Position numbers and translations under genes: made by a program. Positions 44,101 through 55,039 of a DNA stretch of 64,000 nucleotides are shown here, one piece after another. Source of the DNA: Planctomycetota bacterium. Its GTDB lineage: Bacteria > Planctomycetota > J058 > JAJDCQ01. Location: assembly GCA_029260755.1 (NCBI GenBank), contig JAJDCQ010000168.1, positions 177,954 through 241,953 of the forward strand, read 5' to 3'. Under the pieces are notes generated by a model. That model searched no databases. It saw only the letters and a list, made by a program, of their open reading frames with translations, and was not told where the DNA came from. The stretch's first letter is position 1. Each line of letters opens with the position of its first letter.

Positions 44101-45053
44101 ACCTCGCCGTCTCGCGCGCGCTCGCGGCGGAGCCCGACAACGCCCACGCCCACATGATGCGCGGCCTCGTCTCGTTCTGGCGGGACCGCGACCCCGGGGC
44201 GCTCGACCACCTCGAGCTCGCCCGCGTCCTCGCGCCGAAGGACCTCGAGATCCGACAGGCCATCAAGGACGTGCGCCACGTCCTGGCGGGGCCGAGCTTC
44301 CCGCCGCGCGATCGCCGCGAGAAGAAGACCGAGCACTTCCTCATCGTGACCGACCTCGACCGCTCGGCCCTCGCCCTCTATGCCGCGCATCTCGAGGCGA
44401 TCCACGCCCACTACACCGAGTTCTTCGAGCCGGAGAGCCTCCCCGAGGGCCGGAGCCAGGTTCTCATCTTCAAGACGCAGGAGGCCTACCAGACCTACGC
44501 CGAGCTGACGACGAACGACCGCGCCGAGCACACCCTCGGCTACTTCCACCCCCAGTACCAGCAGCTCCTCCTCTTCGAGGACCTCGAGCGGGAGCAGACC
44601 CTCCGGGTCATGTACCACGAGGCGTTCCACCAGTACAGCCACCACGTCGCCCCGGCGATGCCGATCTGGCTCGACGAGGGCATGGCCGAGTACTTCGGCG
44701 CGAGCGAGGTCAAGAAGGGCAAGGTCGTCCGGACCGGCCTGGTGCAGAAGGAGCGGCTGGCGGTCATGCGGTCGATGCTCGACCTCGGCTGGCCGCCCGT
44801 TCCGTTCGAGCGGATCATGCTCATGTCCCAGGCGGAGTTCTACGCCGAGGGCGCGTCGTTCCACTACTCCCAGGCGTGGAGCATGGTCCACTACTTCTTC
44901 TCGAAGCCCGATCTGAAGAAGCTGCTCCTCGGCTACCTCGGCGCGCTCCGCGAGGGGCGCAGCAACGAGGACGCCTACGGCGAGACGTTCGGGCGGATCG
45001 ACCTGACGCGGATCGAGAAGGACTGGCTGACCTACGTGGGCCGCCTTCGCTGA
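41148..45053 (+). CDS. Zinc-ribbon, membrane-anchored DUF1570-type putative metallopeptidase with TPR
   Basis: Encodes 1301 residues. The GTG at 41148 has GGAGG 7 nt upstream. Near the N-terminus a CxxC...CxxC zinc ribbon lies at about residues 43-65. A long Pro-rich and then Arg-rich stretch is followed by one transmembrane helix (about 281-301), an acidic region and helical segments. A LamG/jelly-roll-like domain lies at about 660-850, TPR-like repeats at about 900-1040, and a DUF1570-type C-terminal domain contains the zincin site HEAFH (1157-1161) with a downstream E in WLDEGMAEYF. The peptidase part is predicted outside the cytoplasm. The substrate is unknown. The family is mostly known from planctomycetes. 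Confidence 0.87.
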   Translation: MGDAPESAGDAGQSEDPARGGEASSPVVINEEVLARPAKLVRCRECRRLVRTRVDPGEDFECPGCTTTAVLRKDQVEQDPAPPLASAASPSAVPAPGSPPPPPLPPPPPPPPMSAPGSLPPPPPPPSMAPPPPLPPHPMSVPPPPPPGVAVPAYPLPTGVPAPAYGLPSLPVIAPIVPPGPTPTPSAAPPAPSAAPSAPPSRGDEGEDHAASDDAGAEPSKPDGSRRLRARKTTGERRVSARRAPARRPAGAKSERRRAATDPSRRVASYGRPSAGPRGQTIAIAAAVVFAVGGIILAAVLPPSRPAATPAEVGTDSGSGLRAALPSTEDPPESADVSPEETDDDDDGIGQTDDDRWDLVVDARTEVRAAIGRSDIGAARRAVATLRAQLDDRADAATWARAATDLDGEIDAFLARLITEAERRFGPMLQQGAFREAERIVEELREVASPALRPRIDRLAQRIDLARSALAEGRPVEPDDDDDGPQVVVVRPGTGAIAPTDPAPSSDPEGAARLAAARKTLAAERAREAELLAARAARVAERTKKTPIELEIAGVDLGACQVTAFDADGVALTGPKATLRVRWNQLPLDQVYLLRRIALSDDDASGWYALGRYMALHDKLGPAERCFAKAAADPSYADRIPDLDQLRVQPELFAGDWSKKGREGLRIRWAFDEEAEASDFEPGDQVRIGVGGGRFSVTGPRGVFEATLKETRFRDAVAVRVLGLGGTAEAAFGLRFFLTSERFLTLLVIRHAADGSIALYRETQEAFVPQVNDLFDVKPNEPISLVMNRGQITLLAGKRTLWSGFEGGFSDCWVVIGGYNETGGSQSATFEAVEIEGRVPPGWFQRNELEGKAKLRRALELDLELTDVAILEDVVPEIDASRLPPLASAVQSLVTRGLELLRSAQREGDVAGLLAALIALGQAEAVAPSHPTVLFYLGVAMERLGEEAAALDYYEAAAARAPELAAAHLRSAEILAYLYRHDDADLAVSRALAAEPDNAHAHMMRGLVSFWRDRDPGALDHLELARVLAPKDLEIRQAIKDVRHVLAGPSFPPRDRREKKTEHFLIVTDLDRSALALYAAHLEAIHAHYTEFFEPESLPEGRSQVLIFKTQEAYQTYAELTTNDRAEHTLGYFHPQYQQLLLFEDLEREQTLRVMYHEAFHQYSHHVAPAMPIWLDEGMAEYFGASEVKKGKVVRTGLVQKERLAVMRSMLDLGWPPVPFERIMLMSQAEFYAEGASFHYSQAWSMVHYFFSKPDLKKLLLGYLGALREGRSNEDAYGETFGRIDLTRIEKDWLTYVGRLR

Positions 45054-45099
45054 CGCGGGGCGATGGCGGCCGCGGAGGCCGGTCGGCTAGTCTCCAGTC

Positions 45100-45933
45100 A
45101 TGGTCGTCGCCTGCCCCCGCTGCCGGATTGGCGTGACGGCCGGTCCCGATCGGACCGCGGCGTGCCCGCGCTGCGGCGTTCCGATCCTCGTTCCGCCCGG
45201 AGACGCGCGGAGCGTTCCGCTCTCCGCCGCGGCGTTCGTGCCCTCGTCGCCGCCACCGGCTCCGACCACCCGTTTGCCCGTGCCGGCTCCGGCGAGCCCC
45301 TCCGCCGTCACCGTCGGGCAGGCCCGCTCGCTCCAGATCGGTCGGTACGAGGTCGTCGGGCAGCTCGGGCGCGGCGCCATGGGCGTCGTCCATCGCGCCC
45401 GCGACCCCGGCCTCGGGCGCGAGGTCGCCCTCAAGGTGATGACGGACGCCGGCGCCGGCTCGGACAAGGCGTTGACCCGCTTCCGGGCCGAGGCGCAGGC
45501 CGCCGCCAAGCTCCGCCACCCCGGAATCGTCGGCGTCCTCGAGGTCGGTGAGGACGAGGGCCGACCGTTCCTAGCGATGGAGCTCGTCCGCGGCGAGACG
45601 CTCGGCGACCTCCTCGGACGTGGGCGGGTTCCTCCGCATCGGGTCGCCGAGATCGTGCGGGACGTTGCCCGCGCGCTTCACCACGCGCACGACAACGGCG
45701 TCATCCACCGCGACGTCAAGCCGGCCAACATCTTCATCGACGCCGAGGACGGCCGCCCGCGGCTCGGTGACTTCGGCCTCGCCCGCGACCTCGACCGCGA
45801 TGGCCTGACGGCGACCGGAGAGATGCTCGGGACGCCGGCCTTCATGGCGCCCGAGCAGGCCGATGGATCCCGCGCCCGGCCCGGGCCGCCCACCGTGTCT
45901 GGGCGCTCGGAGCGATCCTCTACCTCGCCCTGA
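45100..45933 (+). pseudogene. Ser/Thr kinase, N-terminal part, cut by a frameshift
   Basis: Encodes 277 residues as it stands. A CxxC...CxxC zinc ribbon (residues 5-26) is followed by a kinase domain with GRGAMGVVH, VALKVM, HRDVKPAN, GDFGLAR and FMAPEQ. After the APE motif the frame leaves the kinase sequence and ends in an unrelated tail. Inserting one base between 45895 and 45896 (ACC GnT GTC TGG) restores TDVWALGAILYL, matching the paralogue at 59802-61829 (ATDVYALGALLYL), and joins it to the frame running on to 48524. The full gene would be about 1140 residues. Either a recent inactivating deletion or a sequencing error. Confidence 0.85.
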
Positions 45934-48524
45934 CGGGGGAGAAGCCGTTTCCCGGCGCGAGCTTCATGTCGGTCGTCCGGAGGGTCCTGACCGAGGATCC
46001 GACGCCGCCCCGGCGGGTGAGCCCGGGCCTGCACCCCGACCTCGAGACGATCATCCTTCGCTGCCTCGAGAAGGAGCCGCTGCGTCGCTATCAGACGGCC
46101 GCGGCGGTCGCCGACGAGCTCGACCGGTTCCTCGCCGGCGATCCGATCGTGGCGCGTCCGCTCGGAGCCGTGGAGCGCCTGGGGCGCTGGGCTCGGCGGC
46201 GTCCGGCGCTCGTCGTCGGCGCGGTCGGACTCATCCTCGCCCCGCTCGCGGGCGGTTTCGCGTGGACGGTGGCGGGCGCCGGCGCCGATCGCGCGAGCGC
46301 CGAGCGCGACGCCGCCCGGGCAGCGCTCGTCGGCGCGGAGACCGAGCGGACCGCGGCGGTCACGGCGCTCGAAGGGGTCGAGGCGCGGCTCGAGGAGGAG
46401 GCCGCGGCGCGGCGGGCCGCGGTGCAGCTGATCCTCGACGAGGTCCGGGACGGCACGACCCTTCGGGCTCGCGGGGGCGCGGACCGGGCCGTCGACGCGC
46501 TCGTCCGGGACGCGGGGCCCGAGACGCTCGAGCTGCTGAGCGGCGCCCTCGACGAGGCGAGCCTCGTGTTCGAGGACGCCACGCGCCAGCTCTACCTCGA
46601 GGCGGCGACGCCGTCGCCCGCCGAGGTGGTCGCGGGCGGCGAGAGGATCGACGGGGTCGCCGACGCGTTCGACGCGCGTCTCCGCGCGTCGGGCGACGCG
46701 ACGCTGCACGCATCGGACCTCGACCGGCTCGAGCGGGCCGAGCGGCGGATCGTCGAGCGCGCGGTGCACGGGGGAACCCTGACGACCCTCGTCGCCGCGC
46801 GCCAGTCCGAGGTCGTGCCCGCCGAGACGCTCGAGCTCGCGAAGGTCTGCGTCCTCGCCTTCGATCGGCTCGGCGCGGCGGACCACCGCGTCCGGGCCGC
46901 GCTCCTTCGCTACGTCGTGATCGAGCACGACCAGCTCCGGGCCGCGCGCGCCGGCGTGGTCCTCGCTCGGTCCGTCGGCTCCGACGCGGCCGCGACCCTG
47001 CGGGCGATCGGCTGGGGCCGCTTCGGGGGACGCACGGGCAAGTTCGGCCTCGTCCTCGGGAATCTGCCCGAGCCCGACGTCCCGTCCGCGCCGCCGAGCG
47101 CGGCCTCGGGCGAGCTCGTCGAGGCGCGGCGCCTCCGCGACGCGATGGCGTACGGCGAGGCGGTCGACGCGTTCGGGCGGGCGATCGATGCCGATCCCGG
47201 CAGCGCCGAGGCCTGGGCCGGACGGGGCGAGGCTCGGCTCGCATCGGGCGACCGCGCCGGCGCCGTGGCCGATCTCACGCGCGCCGTCGAGATCGCGCCG
47301 GATCGCGCCGAGTCGTGGTGCTGGCTCGGATGGGCGACTCTGGGGGGCGATCCGACGCGTGCGCGCGCGGCGCTCGATCGGGCGGTCGACCTCGATCCAG
47401 GGCTCGCGTTCGCCTGGAAGCTGCGCGGCGTCGCGAGGCTGCAGGGGCGGGATGCCGAGGGCGCGATGGTCGATCTGACGAAGGCGGTCGAGCTCACCGG
47501 CGGCGAGGATGCCTCGATCCTCGTTCAGCGAGCGCAGGTCTACGAGCGCATCGGGCGGATCGACGAGGCGCTCGTCGACTACACCGCGGCGATCGAGCTG
47601 GACGCGCGGCGCGAGCTCGACGAGGGCGAGTTCTACCAACGGGGCCTCACCCTCGCGGTCGCCCACATCCGTCGGGCGGCCCATCGGCGCGACCGCGGCG
47701 CCATCGATGACGCCGCCGCCGACGCGATCCGCGCCACCGAGCTCGCGCCGCAGCACCTCCCGGGATGGGAGCTGCGCGCCGAGCTCGAGGTCGCCCGCGG
47801 TGACCGGGCCGCCGCGTTGCGATCGCTCGACCGGGCGATCGAGCTCTCACCCAGGAAGGTCAGTCTGCTCATCTCCCGGGCCAGGTTCCGGAAGGCGCTC
47901 CGTCTCTGGCAGGCGGCCGCCGACGACTACGGGATGGTGATCGCCCTCGACCCGAACCTCTTCGACGGCTGGTTCGAGCGAGGCACCTTCCGCCTCCAGC
48001 ACGGCGACCCGAAGGGCGCGGCCGACGATCTCGGACGGGCGGTCGCGCTCCGACCTGAACACGCCGTCGCGTGGGATTCGCGCGGGCGGGCGCTCATGAA
48101 CACGGGGGAGCTCGACGAGGCGATCGCCGCGTTCTCGCGCGCGATCGACGCTCTCGGCGAGGCGTCGGCCGCCGTCCCGTTCAGCAACCGCGGCGAGGCG
48201 AAACGCCGGAGCGGCGATCACGACGGCGCGGTCGCCGACTGTCGCCGGGCGACCGAGCTCGAGCCCGGAGCCTGGGGCGCCTGGAACCACCTCGGCACGG
48301 CCCTGCGCGACGCGGGCAAGCTCTCGGAGGCGATCGCGGCGTTCGACCGGGCGCTTGGCCTCGATCCGCGCGCGGCGGTGGTCCACCTCGAGCGAGGGCT
48401 CGCCCGGCGGGCGGCGGGCGACCGGGCCGGCGCGGTCGGCGACCTCGAGCGCTTCGTGGGCCTGGCGCCCGGGGATCCGCGCGTTGCCCGGGCGAACGAG
48501 GCGCTCGAGGCCCTGCGGCGCTGA
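45900..48524 (+). pseudogene. Ser/Thr kinase, C-terminal part with TPR repeats, downstream of the frameshift
   Basis: Reading begins in the kinase C-lobe (WALGAILYLALTGEKPFPG) right after the inferred lost base; the first ATG in frame is at 45966. It completes the kinase domain (RCLEKEPLRRYQTA), then has one transmembrane helix (ALVVGAVGLILAPLAGGFAW), an Ala/Arg-rich helical region and about nine TPR units up to the stop. TPRs are protein-binding scaffolds and would face the periplasm if the kinase is cytoplasmic. Without the N-lobe it cannot be a kinase on its own. The stop lies 4 nt before the ATG of the next kinase. Confidence 0.82.
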
Positions 48525-48528
48525 TGCG

Positions 48529-51500
48529 ATGACCCGACCGCGTGGAGGACCCGAGCCGGGACGCGGCCCGCGCTCGCCGAGCGGGCGCCTCTTCGGGGCC
48601 GGCGGCCGTCGCTTCGGGCGCTACCGTCTCCTCGACGAGCTCGGCCGGGGCGGCATGGGCGTCGTCTACCGCGCCCACGACCCCGATCTCGGTCGGGACG
48701 TCGCGATCAAGGTCGTCACCGCCGGCAAGGACGCGGGCGCCCGGATTCTCGAGCGCTTTCGCCGGGAGGCGCAGGCGGCCGCGCGCCTCGACCACCCGAA
48801 CGTCGTCCGGGTCCACCACGTCGGCACCGAGCGCGGCGTCGCCTATCTCGTGATGGACTACATCACCGGCGAGACGCTCGAGGCGCGTCTCGGGCGTCCG
48901 CTCGATCACCGCGAGGCGGCCCTCATCGCCGCCACCGTCGCCCGGGCGCTCCAGCACGCGCACGAGCGCGGGATCGTTCATCGCGACGTGAAGCCGAGCA
49001 ATCTCCTCGTCGGCGAGGACGGCCGCGTGTCGCTGATGGACTTCGGTCTCGCCCAGGACGAGGTGAGCGCCGAGCGGCTGACGAAGACGGGCGAGATGCT
49101 CGGCACGATCCACTACATGCCGCCCGAGCAGGTGTCATCGAAGCCCGAGGGCGTCGGCCCGGCGGCCGACGTCTACTCGCTCGGCGCGGTCCTCTTCAGC
49201 TCGGTGGCCGGGCGGCCGCCGTTCTCCGGCGGCTCGGCGATGAACGTGATGACGGCGATCGTCCGCGAGCCCGCGCCGCGGCTCCGCTCGCTCGCCGCGA
49301 CCGCGCCGGCCGCGCTCGAGGCGATCGTGTCGCGGTGTCTCGAGAAGGAGCCGGCCGATCGGTACGAGAGCGCGGCCGCCCTCGCCGACGACCTCGACCG
49401 CTTCCTCGCCGGCGAGGCGGTCGCCGGCCGACTCGGCGCGCCGACGCGCCTCGCCCGGTCGGTTCGACGGAGCGGACGGCTCATCGCCGCGACGCTCGGC
49501 CTGGTGGCCGTGCTCGCCGTCGGGGGGCTCGGCCTGGCGTCGTTCGGTCGCCTCGGGTCGGAGCGCCGCGCGAGCGAGGCCGCGCAGCGGGCGGTCGACG
49601 TCCTCGCCGACGGCCTCCCCGGACTGCTCCCGCCCGAGTCGCCGGACGGGATCGACCGGCTCCGCCGGCGCGGCGATGCCGTCTACCTCGGCGACCTCGC
49701 CGCGCGTCTCGAGGGGTCGATCGCGGCGCTCGAGGGGCTCGACGACGGCGAGGACCACGGCCGATCGGATCTCATCGCGAGCCTGAGGGTGGCGCGCGCC
49801 GTCGCGATCGCCCGGGCGGGGGAGACGCCGGCGGCCGTGCTCGCGGCCGTCGCTGCCGCCGACGAGGTCGCCGACCTCGCCGTCGGCCTCGTCCGGGCGC
49901 CGCCGCCCCGGGGCCGGCTCGAGCGCGCGTCGCTCGAGCGGCTCCATCACCTCGGCGCCCTCGTCCTCGCCGAGGCCGCCGCCGATGTCGGCGATCGCGC
50001 GACGGCGGGGCGGCTCGCCGATGCGCTGGCCGAGACGGGCGCCCCGGCGCCGATCCGGGCCGAGGCGATTCTCCTCGGCGCGACCCTCGACGTGGTCGCC
50101 TCCGTCGAGCCCGACCGCGTCGCCGATCGGCTGGGAGCCGCCGTCGCCCTCGACGCGCGGCTCGGTCCGAGGGCCGCCGCCATCGAGGCCGGCGTCCGGG
50201 CCGCCGCGGGGGACCGCCGCGGCGCGGTGAACGCGGCGGCGGCGCCGGGGCTCTCCCCGCGCGAGCGCCGTTCGATCCGCGCCGACGCGTTCCTGGTGAC
50301 CGGGCGCGCCGACCTCGCCCTCGGGGAGCTGCACCGCGCCCGGCGATCGCGCGACCCGCACTTGCTCGCGAGGCTCATCGCCGTGCTGCTCCGCTGCGCC
50401 GACGAGGCGGACGCGCTCGCCGCGTCGGCCGAGCTGCGCGAGATCCCGGCGGACGCGCCGCGGGCCGCGCGCGCGGCCCGATCGCGGCTCCAGGCCGACC
50501 TCGCGGCGGCGGGAGGCGATCGCGACGGCGCCCTCGAGCGCGAGGACGAGGCGGCCCGGCTCGTCGTCGCGCCGTCGGTGCCGGGGCTGATCGCCCGGAC
50601 CGGTCGGCTCGCCGACGCGGCGCTCGATCGGGCGCGGGTCGCCGGCGAGGCGACCGAGCTCGCCCGGGCGGTCGCCCTCGTCGCCCTCCTCGAGCGTCGG
50701 ACCGGGCCCGACCTCGACCGGATGGCGGCGCTCGCGGCGGCGGCGGTCCGGACGGGCGACCTCCACCAGGCTCGCGGCGCCGTCGACACCGTCGCGGGCC
50801 GGGTGAGCCGCGGCCAGACGATCGCCGCCGCGGCGCGCCGGCTGGCGGTGCGCGCCGCGCTCGCGGCCGAGCGCCCCGCGCGGGCGCTCGAGCTCCTCGA
50901 CGCTTCGATCCCGGCGGAGCCCGACGCGGCCGCCGACGACCTCCTCGTCCCGCGCCTGCGCGCGCTCGTCGCGCTCGGCCGCACCGACGACGCCGACGCC
51001 CTCCTCGCGCGGCTCCCCGAAGCGCCCGCCCTCGCCGGTCCCGACGATCTCGTGGGGCAGGTGCGTCTGGCCGAGCGGGCCGTCGCGGTCGGCGAGCTGC
51101 TTCGCGAGACCGCCGGCGCGGCGCAGGACGTGGCCGACCGGGCGAACGCCGCGGGCGACGCGATGGAGGCGATCCGCGCGATCCGGGGGGCGCGCGTGAA
51201 GGACGCGTTCCGGACCGGCCTCGCCGACGCGGCCAGCCGAAGGCGCGTCGGCGAGCTCGCCCTCCGCGACGGGACGCCGCTCGAGACCGTCTACGTGAAG
51301 GCGATCGCGGAGGCGGTCCTCACCGGCGAGATCGTCCCCGACGTCGACGACGCCGGGAGCCTCCTCCTGAACGGCGTCACCCTCATCCAGGTCGGCGATC
51401 AGGCGCTCGGCTCCCTCGATCGCGCGCCGGGCGGGGAGGGCGGGTCGGCGGATCTGCCCGAGCAGTACGCGCAGGCCGAGCGGCTCCTCCAGGCGGTGAT

Positions 51501-52317
51501 CGCCGAGGCGCCGAGCTGCGCCATCGCGTTCGCGCAGCGCGGCTGGGCGCGGACGCAGCTCGGGCGCCCCGACGCCGCCCGCGCCGACGTCGTGAGGGGG
51601 CGGCGCCTCTCGCCGACGGGATACCACTTCGTCGTCTTCGAGGCCGGCGTCGAGGCGCTCCACGGCGAGGCCGACGAAGCCCTCGAGCTCTTCGCCGAGG
51701 CGATCGGACGCGGCTGGTCGAGCTTCGGCGCGTTCACCGAGTTCAAGGCGATCGAGAAGGCGATGGTCACCGTCCGGGCCGATCCGCGCTTCGACGACAT
51801 CCGGATCCTGTCGTTCGTGAACTTCCAGAAGGACCCGCTCCTCGACCGGCTCGACGGGGAGCGACCGCGGAGCGCGGCGGCCGCCGCAGCCAACCGGATC
51901 CTGGCCGGCGTCGCGCGGATGCGCGCGAACGACCTCGTCCGGGCCCACACCGACCTCACCCGCGCCGTGCAGCTCTTCGAGCAGGCCGGGCGATCGCCGC
52001 CCGGGCAACTCCTCGCCGCCCTCGGCACCTGCGCCCGCCGGGCTGGTCGACCCGACGTCGCGATCCCGGCCCTCGAGCGCGCCCTCGCGGCCATGCCGGT
52101 GCCGCCGGCGCCGCCGGCGAGCTACCGGAACGACGGCTACGCGGCGCGCGTCTTCGAGACCCGGCGGCCGTTCGACGACCGGCTCCACGTCGCCCGCCAG
52201 CTCGGCGTCGCCCTCGCCGCCGACGGACGCACCGAGGAGGCGTTCGAGATCATCCTCCGCGAGGCGGGCCGATCGATCGACCACACGATCCTCTCGGGGA
52301 TGCTCGTCGAGGATTGA
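48529..52317 (+). CDS. Membrane Ser/Thr protein kinase with long TPR-like sensor region
   Basis: Encodes 1262 residues. The ATG at 48529 lies 4 nt after the preceding stop. The kinase domain (about 28-300) has GRGGMGVVY, VAIKVV, HRDVKPSN and MDFGLA intact, while APE reads PPE. One transmembrane helix (about 320-340) separates it from a roughly 900-residue Ala/Arg-rich helical region with TPR-like periodicity and, near the end, conserved-looking AFTEFKAIEKAMVTVRADPRF. A tandem paralogue of the frameshifted kinase before it. Probably senses something outside the cytoplasm through the helical repeats. Confidence 0.88.
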   Translation: MTRPRGGPEPGRGPRSPSGRLFGAGGRRFGRYRLLDELGRGGMGVVYRAHDPDLGRDVAIKVVTAGKDAGARILERFRREAQAAARLDHPNVVRVHHVGTERGVAYLVMDYITGETLEARLGRPLDHREAALIAATVARALQHAHERGIVHRDVKPSNLLVGEDGRVSLMDFGLAQDEVSAERLTKTGEMLGTIHYMPPEQVSSKPEGVGPAADVYSLGAVLFSSVAGRPPFSGGSAMNVMTAIVREPAPRLRSLAATAPAALEAIVSRCLEKEPADRYESAAALADDLDRFLAGEAVAGRLGAPTRLARSVRRSGRLIAATLGLVAVLAVGGLGLASFGRLGSERRASEAAQRAVDVLADGLPGLLPPESPDGIDRLRRRGDAVYLGDLAARLEGSIAALEGLDDGEDHGRSDLIASLRVARAVAIARAGETPAAVLAAVAAADEVADLAVGLVRAPPPRGRLERASLERLHHLGALVLAEAAADVGDRATAGRLADALAETGAPAPIRAEAILLGATLDVVASVEPDRVADRLGAAVALDARLGPRAAAIEAGVRAAAGDRRGAVNAAAAPGLSPRERRSIRADAFLVTGRADLALGELHRARRSRDPHLLARLIAVLLRCADEADALAASAELREIPADAPRAARAARSRLQADLAAAGGDRDGALEREDEAARLVVAPSVPGLIARTGRLADAALDRARVAGEATELARAVALVALLERRTGPDLDRMAALAAAAVRTGDLHQARGAVDTVAGRVSRGQTIAAAARRLAVRAALAAERPARALELLDASIPAEPDAAADDLLVPRLRALVALGRTDDADALLARLPEAPALAGPDDLVGQVRLAERAVAVGELLRETAGAAQDVADRANAAGDAMEAIRAIRGARVKDAFRTGLADAASRRRVGELALRDGTPLETVYVKAIAEAVLTGEIVPDVDDAGSLLLNGVTLIQVGDQALGSLDRAPGGEGGSADLPEQYAQAERLLQAVIAEAPSCAIAFAQRGWARTQLGRPDAARADVVRGRRLSPTGYHFVVFEAGVEALHGEADEALELFAEAIGRGWSSFGAFTEFKAIEKAMVTVRADPRFDDIRILSFVNFQKDPLLDRLDGERPRSAAAAAANRILAGVARMRANDLVRAHTDLTRAVQLFEQAGRSPPGQLLAALGTCARRAGRPDVAIPALERALAAMPVPPAPPASYRNDGYAARVFETRRPFDDRLHVARQLGVALAADGRTEEAFEIILREAGRSIDHTILSGMLVED

Positions 52318-52356
52318 GGGGGCGTCCGCGGCTTCGCCTGCCGCGAAGAGGATGTC

Positions 52357-52486
52357 ACCACGGAGGCACGGAGACACCGAGGGGCTTGGGATGGGCCACG
52401 CCTCCCCCTGGTCGGATCGTGGTCGCCTCTACCCCAGGCAGATCGCGCCAAGCAGAGGATCCTCCGTGTCTCCGTGCCTCCGTGGT
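52357..52486. repeat. Palindromic 8-nt iteron element of CGGAGACA type
   Basis: Arms 52357-52381 and 52462-52486 are inverted copies at 24 of 25 positions and consist of CACGGAGG and CACGGAGA units. The 80 nt between them contain no gene. It fills the convergent gap between the kinase ending at 52317 and the H-NOX kinase ending at 52518. Confidence 0.8.
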
Positions 52487-52517
52487 TCCATCTTCATCGC
52501 GCCAACCCAAAACTCGA

Positions 52518-53996
<1,479 letters not shown>

Positions 53997-54028
53997 GCGC
54001 GGCGCTCCCTGGTTCCGGATCTCCGATC

Positions 54029-54057
54029 AGCCTACGGCGATCCGGGCGCCGTGGCAA
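54029..54057 (-). promoter_or_regulatory. Candidate promoter of the H-NOX kinase gene
   Basis: On the minus strand TTGCCA (54057-54052), a 17-nt spacer and TAGGCT (54034-54029). The -10 box is weak (3/6), but the site sits directly between the amidase stop and the GTG at 53996. Confidence 0.35.
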
Positions 54058-54957
54058 CTAGAGCGAACGCTGGAAGCTCTGGAACGGGAAACGCTTGCCC
54101 GGACACTCGGTCGAGCCGCGGCGGACGTCGCGATGGAGGCGCACCTCGCTGCGCGGGATCTCGAAGCGCTTCATCAGCGCGCGGCAGAGCTGTCGGAGCG
54201 ACGCGAGCTGACCGGCGCCCGGGGCGCGCTCGTTGAAGTCGCCGACGAGGCAGACGCCGATCCCGAGCTGGTTGTAGCGCTTGTTGCCCGCGTGGGCGCC
54301 GTCGATGCCCTGGCCCTGGCGGGTCCAGCGCGAGCCGACCTCGACCTCACCGTTCCGGGTGTGGGTCCCGTTCCCGATCACGAAGTGGTAGCCGAGGCCG
54401 TGGCGCCACTTCTTCTTGTGGCTCGCGTGGAAGCTCTTCGCGCCGCCCTTGGCCGTCGCGCTGTGGTGGATCACGATCCAGCGCCAGCGCCGGTTCGCCT
54501 TCGTCTTCCAGGCGGCGGGGAGCGGGGCGGCGATCACCGCGGTCGCAGGCGCCGCCTTCGCTGGCGGCGTCGCGGCCAGGCGCGCCCGGATCGACCTGCT
54601 CGCCGCCGCCGGCACCATCAGGACGCCGTTGGTCCAGCGGATGCGCCCGCCGACGTCGACCCGGGCGCCGTTGACGGTGACGAACCGGTCGCCCGGGACG
54701 AGGCTCACCTCGTTCTTCCGGGCGTCGCGGCAGATTCGCCGCCCCGAGGCGAGGTCGATCCTCGAGCTCAGACCGAGCTCGGCGACGAGGTCGTAGTAGG
54801 GAACCTCGGGGACCGACGGCGCCGCGGGCGCGGCCGCCGGGGCCGCCGCCGCCTTCGGCAGGCGGGCCGGCTGCGGCCTCGGCCGCGTCGACAGGCAGCC
54901 GACGACCAGGATCGTCGAGGCGGCGGCGAGGGCGGCGGCGAGCGGGCGTGTCGGCAT
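54058..54957 (-). CDS. Lipoprotein with N-acetylmuramoyl-L-alanine amidase (amidase_2/PGRP-like) domain
   Basis: Encodes 299 residues. A signal peptide ends in the lipobox VVGC (Cys21). A copper-amine-oxidase-N-like beta domain spans about 55-130. The amidase_2/PGRP fold (about 155-295) has IVIHHSA, YHFVIGNG, NQLGIGVCLVGDF, LHRDV and TECPG, giving the expected Zn ligands His, His and Cys. It should cut the amide between N-acetylmuramic acid and L-alanine in peptidoglycan at the cell envelope. It may serve wall recycling or remodelling. It precedes the H-NOX kinase on the same strand with a 61-nt gap. Confidence 0.9.
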   Translation of the reverse strand: MPTRPLAAALAAASTILVVGCLSTRPRPQPARLPKAAAAPAAAPAAPSVPEVPYYDLVAELGLSSRIDLASGRRICRDARKNEVSLVPGDRFVTVNGARVDVGGRIRWTNGVLMVPAAASRSIRARLAATPPAKAAPATAVIAAPLPAAWKTKANRRWRWIVIHHSATAKGGAKSFHASHKKKWRHGLGYHFVIGNGTHTRNGEVEVGSRWTRQGQGIDGAHAGNKRYNQLGIGVCLVGDFNERAPGAGQLASLRQLCRALMKRFEIPRSEVRLHRDVRRGSTECPGKRFPFQSFQRSL

Positions 54958-55039
54958 GGTGTCCCCCTGGAAGCGCGCGGATGGCTCCTCCCGGGACCTA
55001 TCGGATTGAGGTGGACGCCGCTTTGGGCCCGCGGTCGGG

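Noticed and set aside
49135..52377. Long minus-strand open frame opposite the TPR-like kinase
   Set aside because: No recognisable domain and it covers the plus-strand kinase motifs.
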